Shown: one piece after another, positions 12,401 to 26,900 of the stretch | Layout: each line of letters opens with the position of its first letter | Numbering within the stretch: the stretch's first letter is position 1 | NCBI GenBank assembly: GCA_038380795.1 | Contig: CM076264.1 | Location: 312,001-376,000 of the forward strand | Direction of reading: 5' to 3' | Length of the DNA: 64,000 bases | Source of the DNA: Pyrocephalus nanus | Taxonomy: Eukaryota > Chordata > Aves > Passeriformes > Tyrannidae | Notes under the pieces: model-generated | Told to the model about the DNA's origin: nothing | Database searches by the model: none | Seen by the model: only the letters and a program-made list of their open reading frames with translations | Made by a program: the position numbers and the translations under genes

Positions 12401-14980
12401 TCAGCTCCTTGTTCTCCTCTCCCTCCTCCCACTCAGCCCATGCAGTAAAAAAAACCAAACAACAAAACCCTCAATAATCTTTCCATCCCTCCTGCAAGCA
12501 TGTGTTTATCTCTTTATTTTTAAATGTTACAGCTTCCCAACATCTGTCTCTGTGTGGTATAATCTTACTGATGAAATATTTTATGTTTTCCTTGAGCCCT
12601 CATCAATATGTCTCCATGTTATCAGCTTAGCAGATGGAGACACAGAAGGAATAACCTCAGCTTACCTGGCTGATTTCTTCTTAAGTACATAGTTACTATA
12701 CTCCAGGACATGAATCACAATTATTTTAGCAATGCAACATGATCTCTCTCTGCAACAAACTAAATGCTGCCCTCTGATATCACATAGGCCTAACCACATT
12801 GTAACCTTTCCCCTGGATTCTCCAAGTTCGTGTCACTGAACACTAGTATTTCCATCTTTGTTTCATACAGACTGAATAACTCAAGGAGACACCAGGGCCA
12901 CCAGAAAAGCCACCTGCCTAGCCAGGAACTGCACCTCCTTTTCTCATACTAGACCTCAGGCATACTGGGATCTCCGCTGCCCTTAGCCAGGTGACTGCTC
13001 CTTAAGTACAATAATGAAATGCCACCGAGATTCCTCCAGGATCTCCAATCTGCCATGTCGCTGTACAATGTACATATCCAAAAAAACATCACTTTACCCA
13101 TTTGCACTTCATATTTTGGAGGTTCCTGTCTTCTCCACATAAAGCAAACTCTCCAGTGATTATAGTGAGCAGAGAGATTTCTTTAAGACCATTTCACCAT
13201 TACTGAACTCAGTCTCCAAGAGCCTGCTTTCCCTTTTGACATAGCTGGATTTTGTGTTAGCCCTCCAACATAACCAAAGACACCTGACCATGACATTACC
13301 CATCACCAGCACCCCTGTGTGTGACTAATAAGAGGAGCCAGGTGTAGGTTTCCTGTCTTGACTGCCTGGCTGTTCCTACATCACAGAAATACTGTTTTGA
13401 ATTGTCACCCAAAGCCCTGATCTGAACAACACAGTGACCATAATTTACTGGTTACTATGGCGAGTACCAGCTCAAGGCACAGCCCACAGTCAAAAGGGTT
13501 CTGGAAAAAGAAAAGCCATTCACCGCATTAGCTCAACAGGGGTTTTGGTCAAGTCACCAAACCCTCATCAGCTCATTCTAAATTGGCCTTTGCCTCACAC
13601 TCAGCATAGCAGCAAAACCTAAGTACTATGAAGTACTGCAGAGTACTCTCAAGAGGTATACTTAGCAGGAGCAGCGTTCCAACACAGGCCAGCCTGTCTG
13701 CACCTCCACGGGCATTTACCGTGTCCCCTCCCCTCCATGCAGGAACAGCCCTTGGTCCAGGGGCACATGGGCAGCGCTGCTACAGGGAACCCCAAATGCA
13801 GAGTCAGCACAACTCGAGCCATGCATGCAACAGCTCAGCCCAACACACCAGGGAATGAGTGCTCAGCTGAAGGGTATTTGCTCTGTGTTAGGCTGGGGGG
13901 AGGGGTTTTATTTATTTGGTTTATAATCCTATCTGAATAAAGGTAAACACATAGGGATTATAAATGAAATCAATCTGAATCAGAATAGAAAGGGGGTGGG
14001 AGAAAAAACATCTCAAGAGGGTCAGGAGATAATGAAGATTATACCTCAATATTGGGATTATGATGTTAGTTCTTTATTTCAATAAAACTGGATAGAGATC
14101 TTTTATATCAGGGACAGAGCTTAGCTGTAAGGACAAAGTAATCTTCTGGGAATTATGCACACAAGCTCAACATCATTTTTATTGGATGGCTGATGAACTG
14201 GAAAACTCCAGGATAGCTTGGTTTTAATTTGTAATCTTAATTTTCATATAAATCAGTACAGTTGGAGGAAGGGGGGGGGCAGATGTAGAGAGACTCTGAT
14301 GCTGTGCTAATATTGCAGCATTAAGACAGCACATGCATTAAGGCTACAACTATAACTCATCTAATATCTGATCCTGTCTTTCTGTCTATACATCTGTCTT
14401 CCATCCTCACATCAATCTATCATTTCCCCGCCAAAAATCTCAACAATGACCCAGAAGCATTAGAGACTCAGAGTAACACTTCATCCACCAAGGACCGTCC
14501 CGAATACATGCACAAAGACAACTCCATCCTGACCGTCTGTTCCAAAATAAACTGTCACCAAGCAATAAGGAAAAACATTCTATTTGTGGCTTTAAGGCTG
14601 GAATCACCCAAATATGCTGCTGAACCCTCTGTGGGCAGTGAAGCCCTGACCACCACCTGGGCTGAGGGGACACACGTTGGGCAGTAATGGTGCAGAGACT
14701 CACATGCCTTAAACTTTTCATGTTGTACATCTTCCATTTCTACAGTGAGATGTACCTTTTTCTCCTGAGGCACAAGAAAAGTTCCTCCTCAGTCCCAGGA
14801 ATATTTTCTATGGCATTTTGCTGCTTCTAAACCCCACTGGACACAGCAACCAACAGTGGCAGCCTCAGCTTAAGCTACAGGCCCACATCCCAGGTATGGG
14901 ATAGAGGCTATTCCTGCCTGAACCTGGATGGTCTCCATTAGCAGGACACCTACAAAAGAGCCCAAATGGCCCCAAAGGAC
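9481..14980. other. Non-coding sequence
   Basis: No gene is supported. The 166-codon frame at 10055-10555 begins with TTG, spans a 16-G run and has no domain. Simple runs include poly(A) at about 9948-9959 and poly(G) at 10362-10377 and 14271-14279. The remainder is C-rich over G on the + strand. Confidence 0.5.
10362..10377. repeat. Poly(G) run, 16 nt
   Basis: An uninterrupted run of 16 G. It is unstable, likely length-polymorphic and hard to sequence, and could form quadruplex structures. Confidence 0.95.
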
Positions 14981-14992
14981 ATGGGTCCTGTT

Positions 14993-15068
14993 TAAGGTCA
15001 CACAGCAGGGTAGATGTCACTTAAACTGCTAGGGCTGGCCTATTAACATGCAGGTCAAATTCCTGGCC
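14993..15068 (+). repeat. Possible MIR-like SINE remnant
   Basis: TTTAAGGTCACACAGCAGGG, then TAGATGTCACTTAAACTGC and AGGGCTGGCC, follows the order of the MIR 3' half (aaggtcacacagctagtaagtggcagagccggga). It is a single worn copy, best checked with a profile search. Confidence 0.35.
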
Positions 15069-18000
15069 TCTGAAACATGGGGACTCCAGCTCACAGGCTT
15101 CCCCAAGTGACACTTAGCTCAACTATGGCACCAGTGAAGTGGGTCATCTGCCCACCCCCTCCTCCCCACCACTTAGTCTTTGCCTTAATGCATCCACTAG
15201 GAATCATCTGTCAACTCTGGTTTTTATTCTGCAGAGTTTCTTTCAGTTGTTTCTCCTGCCTTTATCATCTCTTTCTTCAGAACAGGAGAGGGAAATATGA
15301 GTGAGACATGACTGTGTCAGAGTAGTCGTGGGCCTTATCCCAAGACCAGAGCACTGGTCCCCTCAGCAGCTCCTTCACATGGAGTTCACACGCACAGATA
15401 GCAAGTATTTCCTAACCAACAGTCTCGAGCTGCACAGCCATCAGTAGTGACTGACCGCTGTGGAATTGATTTATTCCATCTTTAACACTTAGTTGAAAAA
15501 GCACTGATTTGCAGTAGCCACTGCATGTATTTCTTTACTTTCTGATAAGTAACAAACCCACAGCACTGATGGAACAGCTGCTTTCATAAAGGCAGCAATG
15601 ACAGAAGGAGCTCCCAGAATTCCATCACACCTGAGCATCAAAAAGAGATGTCCAGGGGGAAACTGAAATGCCAAAAAGATTTATATTTCCTTACAGAGAT
15701 ATCCCACAATCCTAGCCCTTAAAACATGGCCTATTGTATTGGTGCTGAGGCAGAGAAGAAAGAGCCACCAAACTTTTCACTCCCCAACTATACAGCAACT
15801 ATAAAACACAGAGAATGGGCAAAGCCGGCTTTTACAATTTGTCTGATGGCAAAATGGTCAGTGAATGATAAAACAGAGTTTCATTGACTTATATAATCCT
15901 GAAGAGTAAGTTTCCTTAGTTTACCTCTCTCAGGAATGCCTCAAATCAGCTCCCACTTCTGCTTTCATTTCCAAGATGACGCGGTGACATGCTGGCAGAA
16001 ATACTGTGCAAGCGAGCAGGACAAAGGACTCATTTCCCTTTTTTTTGTTCCTTCTCTTCTGCCACATACATGTCTCTAAGTTTTTTCCCCACCTCAATCC
16101 TCCACTCAGAGCCAACAAGTCACTAAAAGGAGTGAGCAGCAGCAGCAGCAGCCACAGCAGTGCAATCAATCACCAGTGAGCCTGGGAAGAGTGTGGAAAA
16201 TCATGCCTGATAGAATGCCATTGCATCAAAGCAGAAGATCAAGACGTATGTGATAACATCTTATTATGGGCTTCCAAAAAGCCTCCAACTGCCTCATCAG
16301 ACCACCCAGGGAAATTAGGTAGTTGTGCAGACAGACATTCTGGCTGCAAGTTAGTCAGAGGGATGAAGAGGGGGCAGGGGAGAGATTAGGATCAAATGCT
16401 CAATTAATATAATGGCTGGAGAAGCCCCAAGGAGGTGCCCCTAGACACTAAGACCAGAGTTATTTACAGTCATCAGTCATGATTTAAAAGAGGCTGAGAA
16501 ATGAGGCTATGACCTATGCAGGTAATACCAACTCATTTGCATTAGTCCTATCTAGAGTAGCCTATGAGAAACATGGAAGAGGCAAAAGACTGAACAATTA
16601 GAGCAGTGAGCAAGGAAAGTAATGAGCATTGGAACCAGTAAAGGGAACATTCCTGAGCCAAATTCCAGAGACTACTGCAGATTTGAAAAGCCAGACAGGT
16701 TTTTGGGACAGTTGGACAAGGAACTGGTCTCTCCTAACGGAGGAACAAAGTGTGCAGTCATAATGAAATCTGGCTCCAGACACAAACGTGACAACAGGTT
16801 CCCTGTAAAGGGTTTGGATTTGTTTTTTTCCTTTAATGACATAGTCTCTTCAGAAAATGATAGAGAAGGTGGCACTCAGGAAGGCTGAAAGGCAGACACA
16901 CTAACCTTCAAAATCAAAATCCTCTTCAGTAATTTTGCTGTTTATCCTTCAAACTCATCGCACCCAACTTTGTTAGTTTTAGAAATAAAACTAGGACAAT
17001 TACACATTTTTCCATATCAGACAGTTGCCACAAGCAAGATTTTCCATTTGTGTGTAAAAATAGCCATCTATCAAAAACGCTCACACTTGGTTTTACTCCT
17101 CTGTCACTCTGCCCATTCTGGAATGAGGTTGGTTTTTTTTAAATGTTTCCCTGGAATATTCAGGCTGCTTATCATCAGCAAGACGACACAGGATTGCCGC
17201 ATCACTCAGTGTAATGTTCTCGTGTTTCTGCTGCATTACTTCCTGACAGTGCAAGTATACAGAACGTATGAGACTTCCAAGACATTAATTTTATCACCTT
17301 GCTATATCCAGGTATCCATGGATCACCAGTGATGTTAAATGAACAAGTTAGAAAAGCATGTCGAAACTAAAAAGCAAGCAGAGGAAATCTAGTGGAGAAA
17401 TAGAATTCCTTCCGAAATGACCACTGGTTTCTCACTTGGAGGACAGAAGTGAAAGCTTCTTAATGGTGGGAAACGATCCATCTTCTATTAGTTTTACGCA
17501 GTATTTTACAGCCTCCCCGTGTTCCTGTTGTTTCCAACCATTTTAGCTTGTTACCAAGGTAAGAAAAAAAAAAATCTCCTGGCTCCTCTGCCTGCACTTC
17601 TCCTTAGCCCATCATACCACTTGTCAGCTGTGACCAGGCCCTGAGCTCCATCCTTAGCAGCATCCCAGAGCCCCAGAGATCCAAGCATATCCTTCAGAGC
17701 AAGGCAGGAAAGCAAGCACTGGCACTGATCCCAGAGCATGCCCTGGGGGACAGATGGTACACGGGGTGCTGGGAGCAGGACACCTCAGCTTCAGGTCACC
17801 TCAACTCTTGCAAGCCAGCTGGGAAGTTGATCTTGGCCTCGGGTAACTCTTCAGAAAAAGTTCAGGGAGAAATAAGAGACCCTACATTTGCACAACTCTC
17901 ACACAGGCTGCAGATAAATGGCCTTCCCAACACATCCCTGATAGAGGATGGAACAACTAATGGCCTCAAAAAATAAACTCAACACACTGACTTGCCAGAA

Positions 18001-21000
18001 ATGCTAAAAATCCAAACCAGCATTCACTCATCACAAGCTATTTCTTGTTCTTCTCTGTGCACTACCCAACTGCATTGTTTGTGGCAATCTGAAACTAAAA
18101 ACTCTCATTTGAGCTGAAATGCTGCTTTTTACAAGCCTTACAAAGACTCACTGGCCAGAATATCCTTGCAAGCGAGCTGCCATTGTGGATAGAAAACAGA
18201 AACATTTCTGCTCCTGTATCAGTGATCCAGGCTGTATGGTTTAGTATCTGCTGTTTCCAGCCAAAGCCAGGTTTGGTCCTTTCCTCTGCCAGAGGCTTAG
18301 CCCACGCATAGTCTCAGTTACAGCAGCAGTCAGGGTTATTGTGTACTGTCTGTTCCTGGTATTAGTTCCTGCTAAGTTTCCCATCCATGGCAAGGAGAAG
18401 GAACTAAAAGCTCCTTTGGGTTCCAGCTGTTATCTTCCCTCCTTATGCCATCTTTTCTTGCAATTTCAGGCTTGTTCCTTCCAAATGCGCTTAGTTAAAA
18501 GCTCTTCTTTTGGCTCTCAGGGCAAAGACTTCAGTACTAAGTAGCTTTCCCACTGTTTCCATCTAATCTTCCTATTTATCAACCTGGAGATTCCTCAGCT
18601 TTGCTAATCTTTCCTGAGAGCACATAATCCTGAGTGATTTCCTACAGAAGAGAGAGTTAACCAAACTGCCTGATAATTACCATTTGGAACTTCTGCTCTG
18701 ATTTTGCACACTACGCTCCAGCTCAGCCAGGACTATCATCTGACTGCACACAACTGCAGCCTGCAACTGCATTCACTCCTCAAGTATTTAACAGGACCAT
18801 GTCCTAGCATGGAGAAAAGCAATTCCTTGTTATCCCCTTGAGTCCTGCTTCATTAACAGGACCGCATTATCTGTGGTTGGCAGCACTGTCCAGACAACAG
18901 CTTTGAGGAGAAAAAAAAAAAAAGGGTAAAGGAATTTTTAATGAGAAACTACCCACCACAGCTCTTTTCTCAAAAAGCTGCCCACCAGGCAAAGCAACTT
19001 TCCTTACTGTTGCATCAGGCAGTGGCTTGATCTTGTAGGCCGGACTGCCCTCTGTTCTTTTTAAAGACTTACGAAAACCTTTTCCCTCAAAAATGCCCGT
19101 TGTTCTCTAAAAAGGGCAAACAAGAACCCAGTCCAGCCCTCACGCAGCTGGATATGATATCCATGATATCCACCACACTATCTTGTCATCAAAACTCCTA
19201 CATTAGTCTTAACCAAAGCAGTGTTATTTACTTTCTGTGCTATTTACTTTCCCCCTGCTCAAGGGGCGAATGGCAGCATAATCAATACAGACTTTCAGAT
19301 GGATTTAAATTGAAATAGAGCAAATTATGTGGATTTACTCCTTATTTCTATGTAAAATACACACAGCAGTCCCAGCACTTCCATACTAGGCTGAAGACAA
19401 CGTTGTGAACATTATAGACATTTAGGCTTTTATGATATATATGCACATAAAATATACATATGGAAGTGTTCCTTCTATCCACATGACTCCAGAGCACCTC
19501 TTCAGTCACCTGGCTGTGGGAGGCAGGCATTCCTGTACCCCACCTTCAGCAGCAGGTAATCCTGTCCCACACCACAACTCTCCTCCACTTGTGTACAAGA
19601 ATGGCTACCTACAGAAAAACTGCTTTCCCTGCCACCACAGTGGAAAAAACCAGCTTGCACAAAACCAGGCCCTTTGCTATGACTTCCTGAATGGGATTCA
19701 GCTTTGGCCTTAACAAGGCACTTGCCATTGGAGACAGAAGTCCTTCACTCAGAGGAGACTGATCCCACCCTCAGCAGAGCTACAAATGCCACATCAGCAG
19801 ACACATATTCAGCACTGTCATCCTCCTGTATCAAAGGACAGAGTAAGCAAAGGCCTGATTGTTAACCAACCATTCAGACAGTTCACAGGGCAACTCACAA
19901 GTGTTTAAATTAGTAAAAAGAATTCTACCTTCCCTAGTTCCGACTTCATCCACTCTGTTAGCATACTGCCTGGAGAATCACCTCATTTTTGCTTTCTTCC
20001 AAGCAAGAAGGGAAACACAACTAGGCAACAATTTCAGTGCCCACCCCCACCCTCCCCAATCTCTGTACGATATCTTTTTAATCAAGAATCACAGGTTAAT
20101 CCCAGCTTTCAAAATACAATAATCATAGAACATTTTATACACTATACTCATTCCAGAACAGGACACAAAAATACCTAATCCTGTAAAACTACACAAATTT
20201 CTGATCACAGTATAGCAGGTAAATCAAACCTGAAATGAAAGGATTAGAAAAGGTTACTGTAATTCTTTTCTGTTAAATAACACAGAAGCAGATTTCACTG
20301 AATCTTGCTCTGTAATTCCCATCTGGAAAAGCAGCACTGGAGGAATGAACAGGTTTGAAGAATGCCTTTTTACGACATCTGTAAAGGAAACCCCAGCAAT
20401 TGGAGCCCATCTTAATCCTTCATTCAACAGCTGTCCTTGGCATACAACTGCAGTAGCAGTGATTGAACCCCAGTCCTTGGGACAGCTACACCAATCCCTA
20501 CAACTTGTGCTCTTCCAACACTGCCTGTCACCTTCCCAACTTCTCCAACGCAGCTGAGACCCAGAGGGACAGTTCAAGTTGTCTGGCACCCCCCTGTTCT
20601 CTCCATTAGCACACCCCACTGCACAGGGACACCATGGCCTGTGGCACTCCACAGACTAAGCAAGGACACTCCGGGATGCTGCTGATCCCTACCCTAAGGA
20701 CCAGCTCCACCTCTTCCACTCTCCTCTTTTCACTAACACACACTCACAAAATGCAGACCTTGTGCCAGCTCCCACTGAAACCTACTTTCTGTTGTGTTAA
20801 ATACTATTCATTTAGCCCCAACTGGGAACATCAAAGGGTGACATTTTGCGATTCAGAAGCCATAGAAAGTGCAATGGGTTTTCTGTAGTTTACAATTAGG
20901 AATAAAGACAACCTGGAAGACTCCAGCCCAAGGTTTCTTCAACAACACATCTCAAAGTCAAAAAAGCCTCCCAGCACAACACACTTCAGTGTCACTAGTT

Positions 21001-23855
21001 ACTGCTTGTTGGTAGGGTGTTGTGAACATATCTGAGAAGCCTTATCAGAGTTGCTGGATCCCGAGCTCTTGAGCTTCTCTTTGTCTTCCCTCTACTCGAT
21101 TGTCTCCAAACCAAGAACTTGATCCCAGCTGTCAGCAAGCTCCGAGATGGACATATGTACCTGCCTGAGGCCTCAGGGATACCTCAGGTCCATCTAGGCA
21201 TGGTGTGGGATGATACCTCAGCACAGCATGCTGTCATGACTTCCTCTGGAACTCCATTTCCATAAGCCAGACCAGGCCAAGGGCTCCTGAAGACTAGCTG
21301 AAGGCTGACAGGGAGCTATGGAGCACCCAGCTTCTCTCTGCAGAAACAAACCAGGAACTTCTTTCTGCTCATTCTGAGAGGGGAAATGAACCCCAGGAAA
21401 GCTCAGGTACAGGCTCACTCCAGTGCACTTCACCTCTTGTTCTTCACAGCTCAGTACCAATCACCAGGCCATAATGCAGTGTGGATTGCCAGCCCCATCT
21501 GATGATGTAGTTATTTCCAACTGGCACTTGGGAGCAGTGAAGATGGGAGGCATTACTCATCGCCAAGAGTACAGATGTTTCTAATTGCTTTCCATTACCA
21601 AGAATAACAGCTGTTTACATCTATCAGCAAATAATTCACAAGAGCTCCAGACTATTAAGATAACACACCCCACCTGGTCACCATCACAAGTTGTCAAGGC
21701 CAAGGTAGTGGCTGCCAGAATCCCCTTCTGCATCTCTGTTCATCAAATGACAGCATGTGTCACCTTCAGATATCCTTATGCTACCTCACAAGCCCTGGCT
21801 TTTTGGTGGCCTGACAGATCACATGGACATATGGATTCTTCATGGCTTCGCAGTAAATGTTTTACAGTTATTCCGCAGCCAAGGGCAAAAGACAGAAGCG
21901 AGGGACTTGCAAATAACCGAGTGAAAGAAATACCCACACTTGTAATAAACTGGTTAGCAAAAAACTGTGCCTGCTTTGCTCACATCTGTGTGCAGAACAG
22001 TCTGGAAAAATAACCCAAGTAGCTGATTAAACGGTTAATTCTGAAGCTCTCTTGTGCCCTGCACAGGGCCTAGGTAATGGGCCTGCAGAAAAACGTCAGC
22101 ACAGTAGCTCACTGCTCACTTCTGTTGTCTAAAAGCAGCACTTGAAAGAAACCTTTAACACTTGACTTGTGAATTTTAGAAATCATGGCATTCTTTAATC
22201 AGTACCAGGTGCACTGGTCATCATTTTGCCGAAGCACACGGAGCTATCTTTACTACAGCTGATCTGTCAGCACTACATGATTATTCATTTTTCATTCCCT
22301 GCATTCCTGTTACATCTTCATGCAACACCTATAAGCATCCACACATATCCTCATAAGGTCTCTGAGGGGCTTCATCAGGGGTCTTCGGTGGTCTTCTGTT
22401 CTGGAGCTCCCCAAGTTCTAAGTGACTGCCTTATGAACTTCTTCAAGACCATCCACCTGATTATACAGTAAACAGGTGTTGCTTGGCTGGCTGCCTCAGT
22501 TCCCCTCCTCAGTGTTTCTTTACTTTTCTTGGTTAGTCCCTTTAAATCCCTTGGCTCAGCTGTATGTAGCTTTTATGGTACATTCCATTGCAAGTCCTAT
22601 CAGTCGTTGTTACATCTCAAACCCTGATATCAGCTGCCTGACTCAAGTTATCTTTCCCAAGGCCACAGACTCATTTTCCTTAGCCAGCCCATCAGGCCTG
22701 TGAGCTTCAAGGCAAGAGAGGCTGTCCTTTTCCAGCCCTTCCCAGTTGGGGGCTCAGGTCTATGGCAGGGGCTCCCTACCATTTATGTAGTACACGTAGA
22801 TAAGCAGCCAATTAACATTAACAATTAGGAAACAGGCAGCCTAACACTCTACAGGTGACTGGTATCTCATGAGTTCACCAGTATGATCCATTTCCTGATC
22901 ATTAAAGCTGTACTTTCATTTGCCCGACAGAGCTCTATGTCCACGTCTGCAAACAAACACTTGCCCTCACAAATTCAAAGGGATTACTACCTCAGAATCT
23001 GGGATAACTGGGCTCACTTCAGGAGAAACACAGGAGAGGAAGGAAGATAAGTTCTCCATCAAATGATGCATGGCCATTCTCTGGGAATTTTGTCATGTAC
23101 AAATCCCTTGCAGAACATATCAGCCATCTCCAGAAACAGCACTGCTATATCAGCTTCTTCTCCCAGAAGTATTTTACCCGTTACACTAAACTGCTTCCAC
23201 TAGAAATAGCTTTCCTGATGATTTTACACCCCAATAACTAATCCCGTAAATTCCTGACATACACTTGTCCCCAGTTCACTCTGGCCCATACTAAACATCA
23301 AGTGCTGTTTAATTACATTATCATCAATGTGGCACAAATCCTTCAAAGGGTCAGTGTGCTATTCTTAAGGTCAATACACTACAAAAAAAAGGATCTGGAC
23401 AGAGTACATAATTTGGAAGCTGCTCCCATTTCAGATGTCATCTGTGCCCGCACTCCACTTCCTGTCCCATCCTTTATGTCTTAGCAAGTTCCAAAGGGCT
23501 CTTCCGTGCAGTTACTGCAGTAGGACAGGTAGATCCAGTACGTCCCTTGCATCTCCTTTTGAGAACTGTATTCAGTCCCTCATGTCCAGGAATGCATCTC
23601 TTTTGTTGGTCCATTGCTTTTTGCCTTGGGAACATCCAGACACCCAGTTACCATCATCTCATTCGCAAGTTTTCTAAAACACAGTCATCCCAGAAAAGGA
23701 ATTGCTCTGCTTCCTCCATGATGCTTTGGTGTCCCAGAGTTGCACAGCCATTCTTGTTCTCATCACTTGTGCTATTTCAGGGCAGTGTCTCCTGCCCAGG
23801 GAAGGCTGCCAAAAGGAGCAGAATGCCATTACGAGAGGAGGCTGCTGTGAGCTGC
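15069..23855. other. Non-coding sequence
   Basis: No gene is recognised. Contents include a (CAG)5 run at 16137-16152, a poly(A) run near 18910-18924, and AT-rich motif patches near 17160-17340 and 19270-19460 that may be regulatory. The 142-codon frame at 21585-22013 has no domain character. Confidence 0.5.
16137..16152 (+). repeat. (CAG)5 microsatellite
   Basis: Five CAG triplets followed by CCACAGCAG. It is not inside any supportable coding frame. Confidence 0.85.
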
Positions 23856-23995
23856 CACCATCACAGGGAATTTATCACTGCGAGCCACAAGCATAATGGA
23901 CGCCTTCTCCAAATGACTCCGGATGCGCAGGGCCTTGGCACCGACTCTGCCATCCACACGCAATTATTAAACTGCAAACGCATGTAATAGGAGCA
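23855..23995. promoter_or_regulatory. Candidate conserved non-coding element with CpGs and HOX-like sites
   Basis: GGGAATTTATCACTGCGAGCC, ATAATGGACGCC, ACTCCGGATGCGCAGG and CACGCAATTATTAAACTGC combine retained CpGs with homeodomain cores (CAATTATTAAA) and a GATA site (TTATCA). In CpG-depleted intronic DNA this combination often marks constrained regulatory sequence. This is inference; no alignment was available. Confidence 0.3.
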
Positions 23996-26900
23996 GGGGA
24001 CAGGGACATCACATCAGTGCAGGCAGCCATCTCTCAGCAGCTCTGCACACACAAGCAGAGGAATTCACTCCAAGCGTCCAGACTGCCCGACAGGCAGGTA
24101 GGAAAAAAAAACAAATGGGGAAAATAAAAAAAAAGGAACTCTAGAGCTTTGCTCAACCCAGCAGCCTGGGAGGGATGTTATTGAATGCTTTTGGCTGGGA
24201 AAGTGAGCTTGGCCAGAAAAATCCAGATACAGAAGCCACAGCATTATTTGCAAACCTTTGCTGCCCCAACTTTCCATCTTTCCCTGCCCTATTTTGGGTT
24301 ATGAACCAAGACACGAACTCCATTAGGCACATGGGGACCTTCTCCAATAGTAATTTCCTAAACAGGCAACTAATTAAGTAGTTGATTTTCCCAAACGTTC
24401 AGCAGCTCAAAACTCTCCCTTTTACTTCCAGAACAAGCTTCTACCTATGTGTGGCCTTACAATTCTTCTAGGCCAGAATAGAAAGGGAAGCCTTTGTACC
24501 TGTGCATGCAGACAGAGAGGCAGATATACCAACTAGACCAGGAGAGTACAGGTGAAAACCTACTGGATGGTGTTGTCACATGAGCCTGTAAGCTCTATGC
24601 CCTCACAGTCTGGCTGGAAGCCCTAGGTTCTTCCAAAATGGTTACTGCCATATCCCATCCTTATGTCACTTCTCTCTCAGGCACATCTCCCTCAGGCTGC
24701 CTCATGTATAACCAGTCCAGATACTTGCATTTTCTTTAGGCCTACACGGAATTTTACTATCACAAAAACAAACTGTCCAACTATCCAGGAGACAGGTGCA
24801 GAGCCACAAGAACAAGGAATATATCCCTAAAGCCCCAAGGTCTCCCGTTGTCTTCCCTCTCCCATCCTGAAGTATGTGCAAGTTCTCCCACAGCTGTCCT
24901 TCAGTCCCTATCAAAAAATTTGACTCTTAAAACATTCAGCTGGGAGCAACTGGGACTTCTAAAACCAGCTTCAGCACCACCTTACCCGGCTCCTGTGCAG
25001 CCTACTAGAGCCTTACCAACCTGCTGGCTTCCCACACGTCCAACGAAGAAGATCTGGATTTAGGATTCCTGCCTTCTTCTTTATTTCTGTTGCTGAGGCT
25101 CTAAACAATGCCAGATCAGCCATGGAATCAGAGCTGATACCTGAGCAAACTATCCATGCAGATTTTTTGGCAGCAAATCAATTATTAAGATACAGCTAGG
25201 CCCATGAGGGATGTAGAATACAATGCACTGTCACTTCCTTAATATCTCCATGCCTCTGGAATTATCACTGGTTGGTAACTAGATTAGCTTCCTCCCCTCC
25301 TATTATCCAAGCAGTGGGTTCCCTCTGCCCTACGCTCAGCCTCCTTTCTCTCCTGACATTTTGTGTCAAATCTATTCCTGGTAAGCACTTTTGCTCCCCC
25401 AATTTTTCACTGTCTCCAGTGTACCTCACCACCCTATCCCAACCCAAACCACAACTCTCCATCCACAGACTTCTTGCTGCAGGAACTAGCAGAGTTCTCC
25501 CTGCCTTTAGTCTCGGCTTCTCAGTGGAGACTTACAAGTTGCAAGTCATGTACACCTGTGCTATTACCACTGACTTCTACAGTCACAGGAAGGTAGCGCA
25601 GTTTCCCATAGCATTTCTAATTTTTTTTAAGAAATCAGCAAGTTGCTCATTGTCCTAGTGGCACCTTCTGAAAAGCTTCCAGAAGTGTGAACATTGAAGA
25701 ACTCCAGAAGCAAATACTGGCTTAGAGGTTCCTTCCCCCTCCTCCCTACCCTGATTTGCAATCCAGACTCAGATTCCCACATCCCTAGGCTCCCAGTTTA
25801 GCATGCTGGAGGCTGCCACCTGGTGAGAGTGCTGGGATTAGAAAGATTTAAGGGAAAACACTAACAATAACAAGGAATGTAGCAGCAGTCTCTAATCCAA
25901 GACAAACGGTCCTGTAAGCTCTTTTTCCATCTGTGTTGAATCCGCAGTGCCCAGGTAGCAGGGGCTGCAGCAGCCAGCCATGGTCCCCATCTATCTGCAC
26001 ACAACTCTAACTCGCCCGTATGTTCCTTGACTCAAGCACAAAATGCTGTAGCTGGTGCAGAAGATGGATAGACGGACCTCCAATATGTTGAGCCCTGAAA
26101 GATGCCAGCACAATCGGACCCAATTAATCTTCCTGCAGTGCCTGAGCTCTAATGGGATGCCCAGGCACACGCCATTCATCACCCCACACCCATCCATCAC
26201 ACTGCAGCATGTACGGAGCCTGGCAGGGCTCTGCTGCGCCTGGGGACAGAGCACCTCTGCAGCTGCACAAGGCAGGTTCTCCAGGGCATTATTTAACTTT
26301 GTCCTGGAATAGAGGAGCTAGAACATCTTACCAGCACTACTCGTTTCTTATCATCAAAACAACAAAAATTGTTTTTTGATACAACTGGCTTATTTTGACA
26401 GAAAGGAGAAGCTCCTCTGAATTAAGCTTTTAAGGCCATTATTTTTAAGGATAGGGTGGCCCACAGAGATGCCACAAGGACAAGCAACTGTACTTTCACA
26501 CTGTGTATCAATAGCAATGACCACGCCTCCCTGACCAGTGTTCTCCTGTCTGCTGGGAAAGCAAGCTCCTGACACTGAGTTTGCTCTTGACATAGCCAGA
26601 GAACTCCCTCATCAAGGTTTAAGCAGTCAACTCGGAAACAACTTCCACTTGCAAATTGTTACAAGGGACCTTAAAAGGGGTCATTCCCTGGTGCATTCCT
26701 AAGTGGCAACTCAAATCTATCCCCATCCCAGTGCCTACCACTCCTTGTTCACCGCTACATGGAAATGCAGCCCAGCTAATGGGAGCACAATATGTGAGAT
26801 GCCAGAGCAACCCTGTGATTTACAGGATGCCTAACGAGCACATCCAATGAAGGTTTGCTGCCTCCCATAAAACCAGACAGACATAAGCACTGATTAGAAG

